Counted from the stretch's first letter, positions 32,235 to 41,470 are shown. The stretch: 44,008 bases of DNA from an uncultured Collinsella sp. (GCA_902489775.1 CABUBH010000014.1:1-44008); one strand, 5' to 3'. Translations and numbers: made by a program. The notes: a model not told the origin generated them from the sequence alone.

Positions 32235-33107
32235 GTGAACCGCGATTTCGCCTCATCGCTCATCCAGCTCAACAATACGTTCTATCGCGAGCACTCCACC
32301 TCCTTCTCCGATACGCGCCAGGCCCCGTGGCCCGGCTGGGTGCGCACCATGGACATCGCGCTCGGGCAGCTCGACGTCGCCACGATCGAGCATCCCGTCC
32401 GCGTCTTCGATCTTGCCTGCGGCAATATGCGATTCGAGAACTTTGCCGCCGGCGGCGCACTCGCCGCCAAGGGCGTCAACGGCGCAAACCCCTCGGCAGA
32501 TGCCAGTTGCCCGTTTGAGTTCTATGGTGTCGACTCGTGCCAAGATCTGGCCATCGATGCACATGGCCACGCCCTGCGCATTCCCAACCTGCGCTTCCAG
32601 GAACTCGATGTGCTCGACGCCCTCATGAAGCTCAACCCCGCCGAGACACCCGACGTGCTTTTCGACGCCCCGCTCGCCGACATCTCGGTCTGCTTTGGAT
32701 TTATGCACCACGTGCCGTCGTGCGAGTACCGCGTACGCGTGCTCGACGCCCTGGTGCGCCAGACGCGCCCAGGCGGCATCATCGCCATCAGCTTTTGGGA
32801 GTTTATGAACGACGAGCGCATGGCGCGCAAGGCCGTTCGCGCCGAAGCCCGCGCCGAGCTCACCCCGCCGTTTGAGGGCTACGACTCCGCGCAGTTTGAA
32901 GCCGGCGACCACCTCATTGGCTGGCAAAATGACCGCCATGCTTACCGCTATTGCCACCACTTTGACGATCAGCAGATCACCGACCTGGTGCGCGGCGTTC
33001 GCACGTTCTACAAGAGCGGTGAGGTCCCCGTGCGCGAGCTTGAGCGCTTCCATGCCGATGGTCGCAGCGGCGAGCTCAATCGCTATGTAATTCTTAAGCG
33101 CCTGTAG
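32235..33107 (+). CDS. class I SAM-dependent methyltransferase
   Basis: This encodes 290 residues from a GTG with GGAGGG 11 bases upstream. Motif I is VFDLACGNMRF (residues 57-67), followed by an acidic residue after the next strand (FYGVDSCQDL). The post-motif ISVCFGFMHHVPS and VRQTRPGGIIAISFWEF give the rest of the Rossmann-like fold. The HHVPS and PGG...F(W)EF pattern resembles Trm9/ABH8-type tRNA methyltransferases, which act on cm5U, but also other small-molecule enzymes. Substrate unknown. The next gene, another methyltransferase, follows after 118 bases. Confidence 0.82.
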   Translation: MNRDFASSLIQLNNTFYREHSTSFSDTRQAPWPGWVRTMDIALGQLDVATIEHPVRVFDLACGNMRFENFAAGGALAAKGVNGANPSADASCPFEFYGVDSCQDLAIDAHGHALRIPNLRFQELDVLDALMKLNPAETPDVLFDAPLADISVCFGFMHHVPSCEYRVRVLDALVRQTRPGGIIAISFWEFMNDERMARKAVRAEARAELTPPFEGYDSAQFEAGDHLIGWQNDRHAYRYCHHFDDQQITDLVRGVRTFYKSGEVPVRELERFHADGRSGELNRYVILKRL

Positions 33108-33225
33108 GACCAAGCGACTCGCCGCTGAGCCGCACCGCAACTTTCGGGCACATTGCGCCCGCCCTCTTCCAACCCATTGCCGGAACGTGCAGCCATGCGT
33201 TCCATACTTATGACCAAGGAGCCTC

Positions 33226-34065
33226 ATGGGAGCCGTCCACGTTCGCACGCCTAAGAACTTTGTGCTCGAGGAGCGCCTGGAGCGCTACGCCGATGCGATC
33301 GAGACGAACCCCGAGAACTATGCCGGACACTGGTGTGAGGCATGCACGCCGGCTGGCGGCAAGCCCTTCGGCCGCCTTCATCTCGACCTAGGCTGCGGCA
33401 AAGGAACTTACCTGGTTGAGCGCGCTCGCCGTGAGCCCGATACCCTCTTTATCGGTATGGACCAGGAGCCCATCTGCATCGCCTATGCCGCTCAGAAGAT
33501 CTGCGAGCAGGAACTGCCCAACGCGCTCGTGCTGCCCCGAGGCGCCGCATCGCTGCCGCAGCTGTTCGCCGCAGGCGAGCTCGATGCCATCACTATCAAC
33601 TTTCCCACGCCGCAGCCCAAGGCCAAGTACGCCAAAAAGCGACTTGTCCATGTCGACCATCTGATGCTCTACCGTCCGCTCTTTGCTGCCGGCGCCACCG
33701 TCGCACTGCGCACCGACAGTAAACCACTGCGCGACTACGCCCTGGGTCAGTTTGCCGCGGCCGGCTACGACACGCTTTGGGTAAGTGACGACGTCCGCCG
33801 CGACCATCCCGAGCATCCCGAGACCGAATACGAGTGCCGAACGCGCGAGATGGGCGCTGTCGTCTATGGCATCTGCGCCACACCCGGTGCGGAGCCCACC
33901 GAAGAGCAGCTCGCGGCAGGCCGGGCGCAGGAGCAGAGCCTCGCCTGCTATCTGCCCGACGATCTCGATGAACTCACCTACGTGCCCCTCGGCATGGAAG
34001 AAGCCGTTGAGAACTTTAAGAACCGCGCCCGCAAGGGTAAGAAGCGCCTGCCGCAAGAACGCTAA
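33226..34065 (+). CDS. trmB: TrmB-like tRNA (guanine-N7)-methyltransferase
   Basis: This encodes 279 residues with AAGGAG five bases before the ATG. RTPKNFVLEERLERYAD at the start and LHLDLGCGKGTYLVERA (residues 51-67) match TrmB, which methylates G46 in the tRNA variable loop. The catalytic-loop motif, normally NFxDPWPKxxHxKRR, reads NFPTPQPKAKYAKKRL: Asp and Trp are replaced by Thr and Gln. It is also longer than most TrmB, with a C-terminal extension ending in RARKGKKRLPQER. It could be a divergent TrmB or a paralogue with altered activity. Confidence 0.8.
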   Translation: MGAVHVRTPKNFVLEERLERYADAIETNPENYAGHWCEACTPAGGKPFGRLHLDLGCGKGTYLVERARREPDTLFIGMDQEPICIAYAAQKICEQELPNALVLPRGAASLPQLFAAGELDAITINFPTPQPKAKYAKKRLVHVDHLMLYRPLFAAGATVALRTDSKPLRDYALGQFAAAGYDTLWVSDDVRRDHPEHPETEYECRTREMGAVVYGICATPGAEPTEEQLAAGRAQEQSLACYLPDDLDELTYVPLGMEEAVENFKNRARKGKKRLPQER

Positions 34066-34174
34066 CGATCGCTAGCATCACACGCCCATTTCCTGCATTT
34101 TCTTTCGCGCTGGCGCCCCGCGCCGCCGCTACGCCATAATAGTTGGCGGACAATCGCGAGAGAAAGCAAACCAC

Positions 34175-36856
34175 ATGGCACAGACCACGACAGATACCGC
34201 CGCCAGCACCGTCTCCGGCGCCGGCGCCGCCAGCTCGTTCTCGGGCGGCACAGGCACCGAGGCCGAGTTCGGCTCGCTCGGAGCGCTCTCCCCCACCTGG
34301 TGGGAGCCCGAGGACGGCAGCGAGCCCGAGCCATGGCTCACGCCCGATCAGGCCTTCGAGCGCTTCTTCGAATGGACGAGCGACCGCGGCATCGAGCTGT
34401 GGGACCACCAAGAAGAAGCCCTCATGGATCTTGCCGCCGGCGATCATGTCATTTTGGGCACGCCGACCGGCTCGGGCAAATCGCTTGTCGCGCTGGGCAT
34501 GCTCTTTATGGGCATGGCGCAAGGCAAGCGTTGCTACTACACGGCCCCCATCAAGGCTCTGGTTAGCGAGAAGTTTTTTGACCTGGTGCAGGTGCTCGGC
34601 CGCGATAACGTCGGCATGATCACCGGCGACACGCATATCAACACCAAGGCACCCGTCATTTGCTGCACAGCCGAGATCCTTGCCAACGACGCGCTGCGCG
34701 AGGGTGAGGATGCCGATGTGGGCTGCGTCGCCATGGATGAGTTCCACTACTTCGCCGACCCCGACCGCGGCTGGGCATGGCAGGTACCGCTGCTCACCCT
34801 GCCCCACACACAATTCATGCTCATGAGCGCCACGCTTGGCGATGTCACCGCTATTGCAGCCTCGCTCGAGGAACACACCGGCGCCACCTGCGACCTCGTC
34901 GTCGACGCCCCGCGTCCCGTACCGCTGAGCTACGACTATGTGACGACCTCGCTCGAGGGCACCGTTGAGCTCGCGATGCGCCGCGGCGAGGCACCGCTCT
35001 ACATCGTGCACTTTAGCCAAGACGCCGCACTCGCAACGGCACAGTCACTCGCCAACTTTGGCATTGCCAGCAAGGAGCAGCGCGAGGCTATTAAGGAGGC
35101 TGCCAAGGGCACGAGCTTCTCGACGGCCTTCGGCAAGATCCTCAAGCGCCTGCTCGGCTGCGGCGTCGGCGTGCACCACGCCGGCATGCTGCCGCGCTAT
35201 CGCTTGCTGGTCGAGCGCCTGGCGCAGCAGGGCTTGCTGCCCGTCATCTGCGGCACCGACACGCTCGGCGTCGGCATCAACGTGCCCATCCACACCGTGG
35301 TGCTCACCGCACTCACCAAGTTCGACGGCTACAAGATGCGTCGTCTGCGCGCCCGTGAGTTCCATCAGATCGCCGGCCGCGCCGGTCGCTCGGGCTTTGA
35401 CACCGAGGGCATGGTCATCGCCGAGGCCCCGGAGCACGAGATCGAGAACGCCAAGCTCATGGCCAAGGCAGGCGACGACCCCAAAAAGCTCCGCAAGATT
35501 AAAAAGAAGAAAGCTCCCGAGGGCTTTGTCACCTGGAACAAGCAGACCTTTGAGCGCCTGATCGAGACGCAGCCCGAGACGCTCAAACCGCGTCTTCGCA
35601 TCACGCACTCCATGGTGATTAGCGTGGTCGAGCAGGGCGGTGACGCTCGCGCCCGCGTGCACGACCTCATCGAGACAAGCCTGCAAACGCCCGAGGAAAA
35701 GGCGAAGCTCGAGGTTCGTGCCGATGAGATTTTCGCCACACTCATCGACTCCGGCGTCGTCGTGCGTACCGAGGTGCCGCCCGCGCCCGACGCTCCGGCT
35801 GACGCCGCACCGGATATCGATTACGCGCTGACGGTCGATCTGCCCGAGGACTTTGCGCTCGACCAGCCGCTTTCGCCGTTTTTGCTCGCCGCGCTGGAGC
35901 TGCTCGACCCCGAGAGCGAGACCTACACCATGGACCTCATCTCGATGGTCGAGGCAACACTCGAGGACCCCAAGCAGGTGCTGCGCGCACAGGAGCGCGC
36001 AGCACGTGATCGCGCCATGGCCGAGATGAAAGCAGACGGCGTCGAGTATGAGGAGCGCCTGGAGCGCATCCAGGATGTCACCTACGAAAAACTGCTCGAA
36101 GACTTGCTCGATGCAGCCTTTGATAAGTATTGCCAGGAAGTACCTTGGGCCAACGACTACCAGCTCTCGCCCAAGAGCGTCCTGCGCGACATGCTCGAGA
36201 GCGCGAGCGACTTTAAGGGCTATATCCAAAAGCTCGGCATCGCCCGCTCCGAGGGCATTCTGCTGCGCTACCTGGCTGAGGCCTACCGCTCGCTCGATCG
36301 CACCGTACCGATCGAAAAGCGCGACGAGCGCTTGCGCGACATCATTTCGTGGCTGGGCTTTGTGGTGCGCTCGGTCGACTCGAGCCTGGTTGACGAGTGG
36401 GAGAACGCCGGCAACCCGGCCGCACTCGACGCCGCACCACCCCAGGGCATCGACGAGGTCGTGGCGGACCGCCGCGGTTGCACCCTGCTGGTGCGCAACG
36501 CACTCTTCCGCCGCGTGACCCTTGCCGCCCGTGGACACTTGCGCGACTTGGGCGAGCTCGACGAGGACTGGGGCATGAGCGAGGTGCGCTGGCAAAAGGC
36601 GCTCGATGCCTATCACGAGCAGCACGAGGAGATTCTCACCAACGGCGACGCCCGCAGCTCGGCGATGTTTACCATCGACGAGAGCGACGAAAAGACCGAT
36701 CACGTGTGGCACGTGCATCAGATCTTTGCCGATGAGGATGGCGATCACGACTTTGGCATCATGGGCGATGTCGACCTGGACGCCACGCAAGACGGCGGCG
36801 AGGTCATCTTCAAGAACTACCGCGTCGGCTTTATCGAGGACCTGTTCGAAGACTAG
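34175..36856 (+). CDS. DEAD/DEAH-box RNA helicase, Ski2-like with DUF3516 domain
   Basis: This encodes 893 residues. After a low-complexity Ala/Ser/Gly-rich N-terminus come Walker A GTPTGSGKS (95-103), DEFH (188-191), LMSATLGD, FGI-containing helicase C and QIAGRAGRSGFD for motif VI. The remaining 450 residues match the DUF3516 region of actinobacterial helicases, including a helical domain with ERLERIQDVTYEKLLEDLL. Such proteins are Ski2/Mtr4-like and probably remodel RNA, but their targets are not known. Between the two RecA folds the basic LRKIKKKKAPEGF stretch is visible. A CATAAT -10-like box lies about 35 bases upstream of the ATG (34134-34139). Confidence 0.9.
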   Translation: MAQTTTDTAASTVSGAGAASSFSGGTGTEAEFGSLGALSPTWWEPEDGSEPEPWLTPDQAFERFFEWTSDRGIELWDHQEEALMDLAAGDHVILGTPTGSGKSLVALGMLFMGMAQGKRCYYTAPIKALVSEKFFDLVQVLGRDNVGMITGDTHINTKAPVICCTAEILANDALREGEDADVGCVAMDEFHYFADPDRGWAWQVPLLTLPHTQFMLMSATLGDVTAIAASLEEHTGATCDLVVDAPRPVPLSYDYVTTSLEGTVELAMRRGEAPLYIVHFSQDAALATAQSLANFGIASKEQREAIKEAAKGTSFSTAFGKILKRLLGCGVGVHHAGMLPRYRLLVERLAQQGLLPVICGTDTLGVGINVPIHTVVLTALTKFDGYKMRRLRAREFHQIAGRAGRSGFDTEGMVIAEAPEHEIENAKLMAKAGDDPKKLRKIKKKKAPEGFVTWNKQTFERLIETQPETLKPRLRITHSMVISVVEQGGDARARVHDLIETSLQTPEEKAKLEVRADEIFATLIDSGVVVRTEVPPAPDAPADAAPDIDYALTVDLPEDFALDQPLSPFLLAALELLDPESETYTMDLISMVEATLEDPKQVLRAQERAARDRAMAEMKADGVEYEERLERIQDVTYEKLLEDLLDAAFDKYCQEVPWANDYQLSPKSVLRDMLESASDFKGYIQKLGIARSEGILLRYLAEAYRSLDRTVPIEKRDERLRDIISWLGFVVRSVDSSLVDEWENAGNPAALDAAPPQGIDEVVADRRGCTLLVRNALFRRVTLAARGHLRDLGELDEDWGMSEVRWQKALDAYHEQHEEILTNGDARSSAMFTIDESDEKTDHVWHVHQIFADEDGDHDFGIMGDVDLDATQDGGEVIFKNYRVGFIEDLFED

Positions 36857-36878
36857 CCAAATCAGCCAGGCAAACGAA

Positions 36879-36917
36879 GCGGGGCCGCTGGCAACATCGC
36901 CAGCGGCCCCGCTTTTT
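36879..36917 (+). terminator. intrinsic terminator after the DUF3516 helicase
   Basis: A 14-bp perfect stem, GCGGGGCCGCTGGC (36879-36892) with GCCAGCGGCCCCGC (36899-36912), is followed by TTTTT. It lies between convergent genes and may also act on the minus-strand transcript, where the T-run is poorer. Confidence 0.9.
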
Positions 36918-36934
36918 GCACTATATGCTATCTC

Positions 36935-38692
36935 CTACTCGGCATCCTCGACCTCATAGGCATCAGCCTCGGCAGGCTCATCGCCCGCATCTGCTGCGGC
37001 CTCGTGCGCCTCGTCAAATGCCGCCTTCATGGTCTTGTTGCCCCAGGTGAGCTTGCGAATGGTCAGCTCATCGGCCTTGTTGTGGGCCAAGCGCAGGTTC
37101 TCGGTGCTGCGACGCAGATCGTCCTTGGTCTTCTCGAGCTGCTTGATGGCAGCATCGATCTCCTTGATCGCCGATTCGAACTGCTTGCTCGCCAGGTTGT
37201 AGTTGCGTGAGAAGCCGTCCTTGAACTTTTCCATCTTGGCTTCGAAGTTCGTGACGTCGATGTTCTGCTGCTTGTACTCTGCTAGCTCCTGCTTATAGCG
37301 TAGCGATCCCATAGCGGCGTTGCGCAGCAGCGTGATCATAGGGATGAAGAACTGCGGACGGATCACATACATCTTCTCGTAGCGATAGCTCACGTCCACA
37401 ATGCCGGCGTTATAGAGCTCGCTCTCAGGCTCGAGCAGCGTGCAGAGCACCGCGTACTCGCAGCCTTTCTGGCGACGATCGTGGTCGAGCTTCTTGAAGA
37501 AGTCCTCGTTCTTGTGCTTGGTAGCCGTCTCATCGTTCTCGTTTTTCATCTCGAACATGATCGAGATGATCTCGTTGCCGCTCGCGTCGCACTCGCGGAA
37601 GATGAAATCGCCCTTGGTACCCTCAGACGCATCGTTGTCTTTCTCAAAATACGCGTTGGGAAACGCCGTCATGCGCAAGCGATTGAACTCAGTCTCGCAG
37701 TGCTGCTCGAGCGACTCGCCCACCATCTTGGTAGACAGGCGTACCTTCATGTCCTTCAGGCGCTCGATCTCTTCGTCCTTGTAGCGGATCAGTTCATCAC
37801 TCGCACGCTTGGCCTGCGCAAGCTCGAGCTCGTGTGCCGCCTTGGCCTGCTCCTCGCGAGAATCACGCACCGCCAGCTCACTCGTGAGCTTGGCGCGCGC
37901 CTCATCACGCTCACGCTCCGCCGCGGCGACTGCCTCCGATAGGTTCATTTTGGCCGTCAGTTCCTGTTCGCGCAGCTGCGCACGCAGGCCCTCGGCCTCC
38001 TGCTCAGACTGAGACTTCGCAGCAGAGAACTTCTCCTTCACTTTCGCCTGATAGTCGGCAAGCGTACGCTCAGCTTCGCTGCGAGCGGCTTCAAGCTCGC
38101 GCTGCGACTCAGCCGCGGCAGCGGCAAGCGCCATCTCCTGGGCCTTGCCCGCCGAGGAGAGCTTTGCCTGCAGCTCGGCAATCTGAGCGTCGCGGGCGGC
38201 CAGATCGTTTTGAGCGGCGTTACGCACCGCGGCCTCGGCGAGCTTGGCCTCGTCATCCTTGCGACCTAACTGCGCACGTAAGCTATCAATCTCGCGCTGA
38301 AGCTCGGCGTTCTCCTTCTGCGCATCGGCACGGGCCTCAACCGCCGCACGCTGGCTTGCACTCTCGCGTTCTGCGGCAGCGCCCTCGAGCTTGGCACGCA
38401 GCTCGGCAAGCTCGGCGTCGCGCTTGGCAACTTCCTGCGCCAGCTCTTGAGCCGCGGCGTTTTTCTGCTCGGCAAGCTGAGCGCTGCGCTGAGATTCCAC
38501 CTCCTGCAAGGCGGCCGTCGAACGAGAGCGTTCAAGCTCCAGCGCCTGCTCGCCCTCGCGCTGGACGGCCTTCACGCGCTCGTCCAGGTCGCGCGAGAAC
38601 TCGGCATCGCGCACCTGTTTGACGATATCCGCATAGCCGGACGCATCGACCTTAAAGACTTCGCCGCAATGCGGGCACCTGATCTCGTTCAT
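36935..38692 (-). CDS. DUF2130 protein: zinc-ribbon start, long coiled coil, nuclease-like domain
   Basis: This encodes 585 residues with GAGGAG six bases before the ATG. It starts with CPHCGEVF (Cys6, Cys9), a half zinc ribbon. Residues about 20-330 are a nearly unbroken Ala/Glu/Arg-rich coiled coil. The C-terminal DUF2130 domain contains TKGDFIFRE and IMFEMKNEND, a D...ExK arrangement typical of PD-(D/E)XK folds, followed by KKLDHDRRQKGCEYAVL. Nuclease activity is predicted for the family by fold but not shown. The tail is acidic (GDEPAEADAYEVEDAE). The gene is not obviously in an operon. Confidence 0.88.
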   Translation of the reverse strand: MNEIRCPHCGEVFKVDASGYADIVKQVRDAEFSRDLDERVKAVQREGEQALELERSRSTAALQEVESQRSAQLAEQKNAAAQELAQEVAKRDAELAELRAKLEGAAAERESASQRAAVEARADAQKENAELQREIDSLRAQLGRKDDEAKLAEAAVRNAAQNDLAARDAQIAELQAKLSSAGKAQEMALAAAAAESQRELEAARSEAERTLADYQAKVKEKFSAAKSQSEQEAEGLRAQLREQELTAKMNLSEAVAAAERERDEARAKLTSELAVRDSREEQAKAAHELELAQAKRASDELIRYKDEEIERLKDMKVRLSTKMVGESLEQHCETEFNRLRMTAFPNAYFEKDNDASEGTKGDFIFRECDASGNEIISIMFEMKNENDETATKHKNEDFFKKLDHDRRQKGCEYAVLCTLLEPESELYNAGIVDVSYRYEKMYVIRPQFFIPMITLLRNAAMGSLRYKQELAEYKQQNIDVTNFEAKMEKFKDGFSRNYNLASKQFESAIKEIDAAIKQLEKTKDDLRRSTENLRLAHNKADELTIRKLTWGNKTMKAAFDEAHEAAADAGDEPAEADAYEVEDAE

Positions 38693-38748
38693 AGCAGCTC
38701 CTCGATGGACGCAAATTTCAACCGCCTACACTCTACCGCGCTATGCGG

Positions 38749-38786
38749 ACAAAAAAGGCGCCGCCGCCATAATGGCAACGGCGCCA
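38749..38786 (-). terminator. terminator of the PTS-deacetylase transcript
   Basis: On the minus strand GGCGCCG and CGGCGCC pair around an interior CCATTATGG, followed by TTTTTTG. It lies just beyond the REP-like hairpin downstream of the deacetylase gene. Confidence 0.7.
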
Positions 38787-38825
38787 AAACCACCACAAAG
38801 GTGCCTGTCCCCATTGTGGTGGTTT
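38787..38825. repeat. REP-like hairpin with GGTGCCTGTCCCC loop
   Basis: AAACCACCACAA (38787-38798) and TTGTGGTGGTTT (38814-38825) are a perfect 12-bp inverted repeat. The 15-base loop holds GGTGCCTGTCCCC (GGGGACAGGCACC on the other strand), a string I recognise from dispersed palindromic elements in Gram-positive genomes, some near Y1 transposases. Only one copy is seen in this window. Confidence 0.6.
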
Positions 38826-38832
38826 GAGTGCT

Positions 38833-39597
38833 TTACAGGTCGCGGTAGTCGATGAGGCGAAGATCGTCCTGGGCCTCGAGCCACGTCCGCAGCTCGGGAT
38901 CGATCAGCGCATCGACCTCCTTGGTACGATCGGTCGTAAGCGAGCTACTCTCGAGGATAAAACGATCGAGATAGCCCGGATGGCAGACAAAGACGACCGT
39001 CTCGTCATCGGACATCTCACGAACCGTCTGCATGATTGCTTCCTTGGGCTCGTAGCCCGGCTCCATCGAGCGCATCACCATGCGCAAATCGGTGTCTCCG
39101 CAATGCACCACGGCCGTGGGGTCGAAGCTCGCCTTTTGCTCCTTAAGCCCCAGCTCCTGTGCCACCACCGAAATCGCGCGGTTGAGGTTTTTGCTCATAA
39201 CGGCGTGTGCCTCAAAGTAATCAGGCTCGCGCCCCACGATCTCGACAAAGCGGTCATGCTGCGCGCGAATCTCAATGCAGGCCTCGTCAAAGTCGATCAG
39301 TTCCTCGCCACGCTTAAAGTGCTCGCGGAAGGTACGGCTGCTATGGAACTCGCCGTTGTCGTCGAGCAGGCTTGGAATGAGTGCCGGATCGGCACACGGT
39401 TTGCCCAGGCACACGTTGGTATGCTGGCCCACCGCAATGCCGGCATCGGCCACGAGCGACCAACCGCGCTCTGCCTCGGGCATATTGGGCATAAGGCCCG
39501 CCGAGCGCACCAAACCCTCATTGACGCTTCGGGCAATCCCCAGGTCAACGGCATACGAATAACCGATATCGTCGGCACGAATAAGCAGTTGTTTCAT
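38833..39597 (-). CDS. ChbG/YdjC-type carbohydrate deacetylase
   Basis: This encodes 254 residues. The YdjC/ChbG metal site is recognisable: Asp9-Asp10 in IRADDIGYS, His59 in VGQHTNVCLG and His131 in YFEAHAVM, with VVFVCHPGYLD near the end. In E. coli ChbG removes acetyl groups from phosphorylated chitooligosaccharides, making them usable inducers and substrates. The gene lies behind a PTS transporter, so a phosphorylated acetylated sugar is a sensible substrate here, but that is inference. A terminator hairpin separates the two genes, which may give less of the deacetylase. Confidence 0.88.
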   Translation of the reverse strand: MKQLLIRADDIGYSYAVDLGIARSVNEGLVRSAGLMPNMPEAERGWSLVADAGIAVGQHTNVCLGKPCADPALIPSLLDDNGEFHSSRTFREHFKRGEELIDFDEACIEIRAQHDRFVEIVGREPDYFEAHAVMSKNLNRAISVVAQELGLKEQKASFDPTAVVHCGDTDLRMVMRSMEPGYEPKEAIMQTVREMSDDETVVFVCHPGYLDRFILESSSLTTDRTKEVDALIDPELRTWLEAQDDLRLIDYRDL

Positions 39598-39619
39598 AAC
39601 GACTCCAATCTATGGAAAA

Positions 39620-39646
39620 GGGCACTTGGAGAGTAGCCAAGTGCCC
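39620..39646 (-). terminator. terminator/attenuator between PTS and deacetylase genes
   Basis: GGGCACTTGG (39620-39629) and CCAAGTGCCC (39637-39646) form a perfect 10-bp stem; on the minus strand it is followed by TTTTCC. It likely gives partial read-through from the PTS gene. Confidence 0.75.
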
Positions 39647-39675
39647 TAGGTAATTATCCCACCTAAACAGATGTC

Positions 39676-41124
39676 TTAAGCCTTAGCGACAGCAGCATCC
39701 TCCTCGAGCTGCTCCTTGGTAAAACCAAAGAGGTAGGCGATGGCAGCGGCGGAAATAAACGCAACGCCCGAAGCAACGCAGCCCCAAACGAGGTTGGCCG
39801 TTCCGCCGGCAACAAATCCGGTAATAGCCAGAATATTCGTTGCGCCCAAAACATACGTCGTCACGTTCGTGAGGGCCGCGACCAGGCCGCCGATAGCACC
39901 GCCGGCAACCATGGCGCCCAGGCAGCGGGTGTACTTAAAGCCGCAGCCATACAGCGCAGGCTCCGTCACGCCACCGACGATACCGGAAAGGGAAAAGCCG
40001 AGCATAGCGCCCTTCTCGTCGGTCTCCTTAAGGCGCAGGAAGGCACCAAAGGCCATGCCCCACGTGGCGAACTGAGCAATACCGCCTGCAACCATAACGC
40101 AGGAGTCAGAGCCCAGCGTAAGCAGCTGAACAATACCAAGGGTAATCAAAACCTGGTGCATACCGGTCATGACCAGGAACTCCCAAAGCGCGGCGATAGC
40201 CACCAGGGAAACGATGGTTAGGATACCGCCGGTGTTGCCGAGACCGAACATGAAGTTGCCGACCACGCTGCCCAGGATAGAGCCGATCGGAGCCAGAGCG
40301 CACAGCGAAACGGGAACCATGACGGCCAAGGTGCACACAGGCACAAACACCGTGGAGAGCATGTCGGGAATGACCTTCTTCATGAACTTCTCGACGACCA
40401 TGAGCACCGGCATGGACAGGACCATGGGGAGCACGGTGGCAGAATAGTTGTTCAGCTGAGCCGGAAGCACGCCGTAGACCAGAGTGGTCGTTGCACCCGA
40501 ATCTGCTGCAGCGTTAACGAGCGTCATAAACTCGGGGGCAATGAGCACACCGCCGAGCATCATGCCGAGCGGCTGGCTGCAGCCGAGCTGTTTGGCAGCG
40601 GCCCAACCCAGGTAAATGGGCAGGAAATAGTAACCTGCGTTGTAGATCCAGTTATAGAAGAAGTTGTAGATATCGGAATCGGCAGCCCAAATACCGAGCA
40701 TGCCGTCGCCGCAAATCACGGCGATGGTACGGAACATGGCGGCGCCCATGATGATCGGAATCGTCATGACCATCGTCTTGGACAGGTAGTTGAGGACCTT
40801 CTTGCCCGCAGTCTTGAGCGTCAGCGGCTCCTTGGTGCCGTCATCGAGATTCTCGTCGATGGAGCCTTCGCCCTTAACTCCCAGCGCAATGGCGGCGTCA
40901 TAGACCTTCGGCACGTTCTGGCCGATGATGACCTGATACTGGCCGCCAGACCACTGGGCACCCAGTACGCCCTTGATCTTCTTAACTTCATCGTCATTGG
41001 GGATGGACTGATCCTTGAGGTTCAGACGCAGGCGAGTCATGCAGTGCGTCGCGTTCGTCACATTGGAGGCGCCGCCGACGGCAGCAAGCACGTCCTCGGC
41101 AATCTTCTCGTTATCGACAGCCAT
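39676..41124 (-). CDS. PTS transporter EIIBC, glucose/beta-glucoside/sucrose superfamily
   Basis: This encodes 482 residues from the ATG at 41124, with GAAGGG upstream. The N-terminal EIIB domain has the phosphorylated Cys28 in NATHCMTRLRL. The EIIC domain follows from about residue 110 with about ten membrane segments, including PIIMGAAMFRTIAVICGDG and LSGIVGGVTEPALYGCG, the latter being the substrate-site motif of this superfamily. No EIIA is fused, so a separate EIIA is needed. The transporter imports and phosphorylates a sugar. Upstream lies a BglG/LicT antiterminator, matching beta-glucoside or sucrose systems; no phosphoglycosidase is present here. Confidence 0.93.
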   Translation of the reverse strand: MAVDNEKIAEDVLAAVGGASNVTNATHCMTRLRLNLKDQSIPNDDEVKKIKGVLGAQWSGGQYQVIIGQNVPKVYDAAIALGVKGEGSIDENLDDGTKEPLTLKTAGKKVLNYLSKTMVMTIPIIMGAAMFRTIAVICGDGMLGIWAADSDIYNFFYNWIYNAGYYFLPIYLGWAAAKQLGCSQPLGMMLGGVLIAPEFMTLVNAAADSGATTTLVYGVLPAQLNNYSATVLPMVLSMPVLMVVEKFMKKVIPDMLSTVFVPVCTLAVMVPVSLCALAPIGSILGSVVGNFMFGLGNTGGILTIVSLVAIAALWEFLVMTGMHQVLITLGIVQLLTLGSDSCVMVAGGIAQFATWGMAFGAFLRLKETDEKGAMLGFSLSGIVGGVTEPALYGCGFKYTRCLGAMVAGGAIGGLVAALTNVTTYVLGATNILAITGFVAGGTANLVWGCVASGVAFISAAAIAYLFGFTKEQLEEDAAVAKA

Positions 41125-41470
41125 GTCGAATCCCTTCTCTTCCAACTAAAAGCCCGTGGGACTTCACCGCGCCAAGGCACACGATTCCGCTCGCGCCTGC
41201 GCAGCGCGCGATGCCCGTTGGCAAGAGATTTCATTGCATGTGATTCCCGGGTGGATCGACATGAAAAAAGCCCCGCGCACAACCGACAGAGACCCAATAC
41301 GGACCTCGGCAGAATCGGTAGTGCCTCTCGGAGCTGCGCCGTGAGTAACACCCAACACACGGCGAGTATATGCGGTGAACGCGTTCGCTGCGGCTCAGAT
41401 TACTGACAAACGGTAGCAAAGAGCCCGCGAACGGTTGCCGAGACAGATTTGAAACGCTTAGTCGCCCCTA
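41125..41470 (-). other. 346-base gap holding the PTS leader
   Basis: This lies between the antiterminator gene and the PTS gene, all on the minus strand. It contains a candidate RAT element (41317-41353) and, downstream of that, a GC-rich segment ending in TTTTTT (rc of 41265-41275). This could be the terminator that the antiterminator opposes. The full terminator stem could not be resolved by eye. A pair of loose inverted repeats lies just beyond the antiterminator stop. Confidence 0.4.
41317..41353 (-). promoter_or_regulatory. candidate RAT antiterminator site
   Basis: On the minus strand the segment begins GGGTGTTACT and ends AGGCACTACC. The known BglG/LicT targets begin GGATTGTTACTG and end GCAGGCAAAACC, so both arms match partly. 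It lies about 190 bases upstream of the PTS gene and downstream of the antiterminator gene, the expected place. Confidence 0.35.

Noticed and set aside
35045..36790. 581-residue minus-strand frame across the DUF3516 helicase
   Set aside because: Same antisense effect; the plus-strand helicase motifs are complete.
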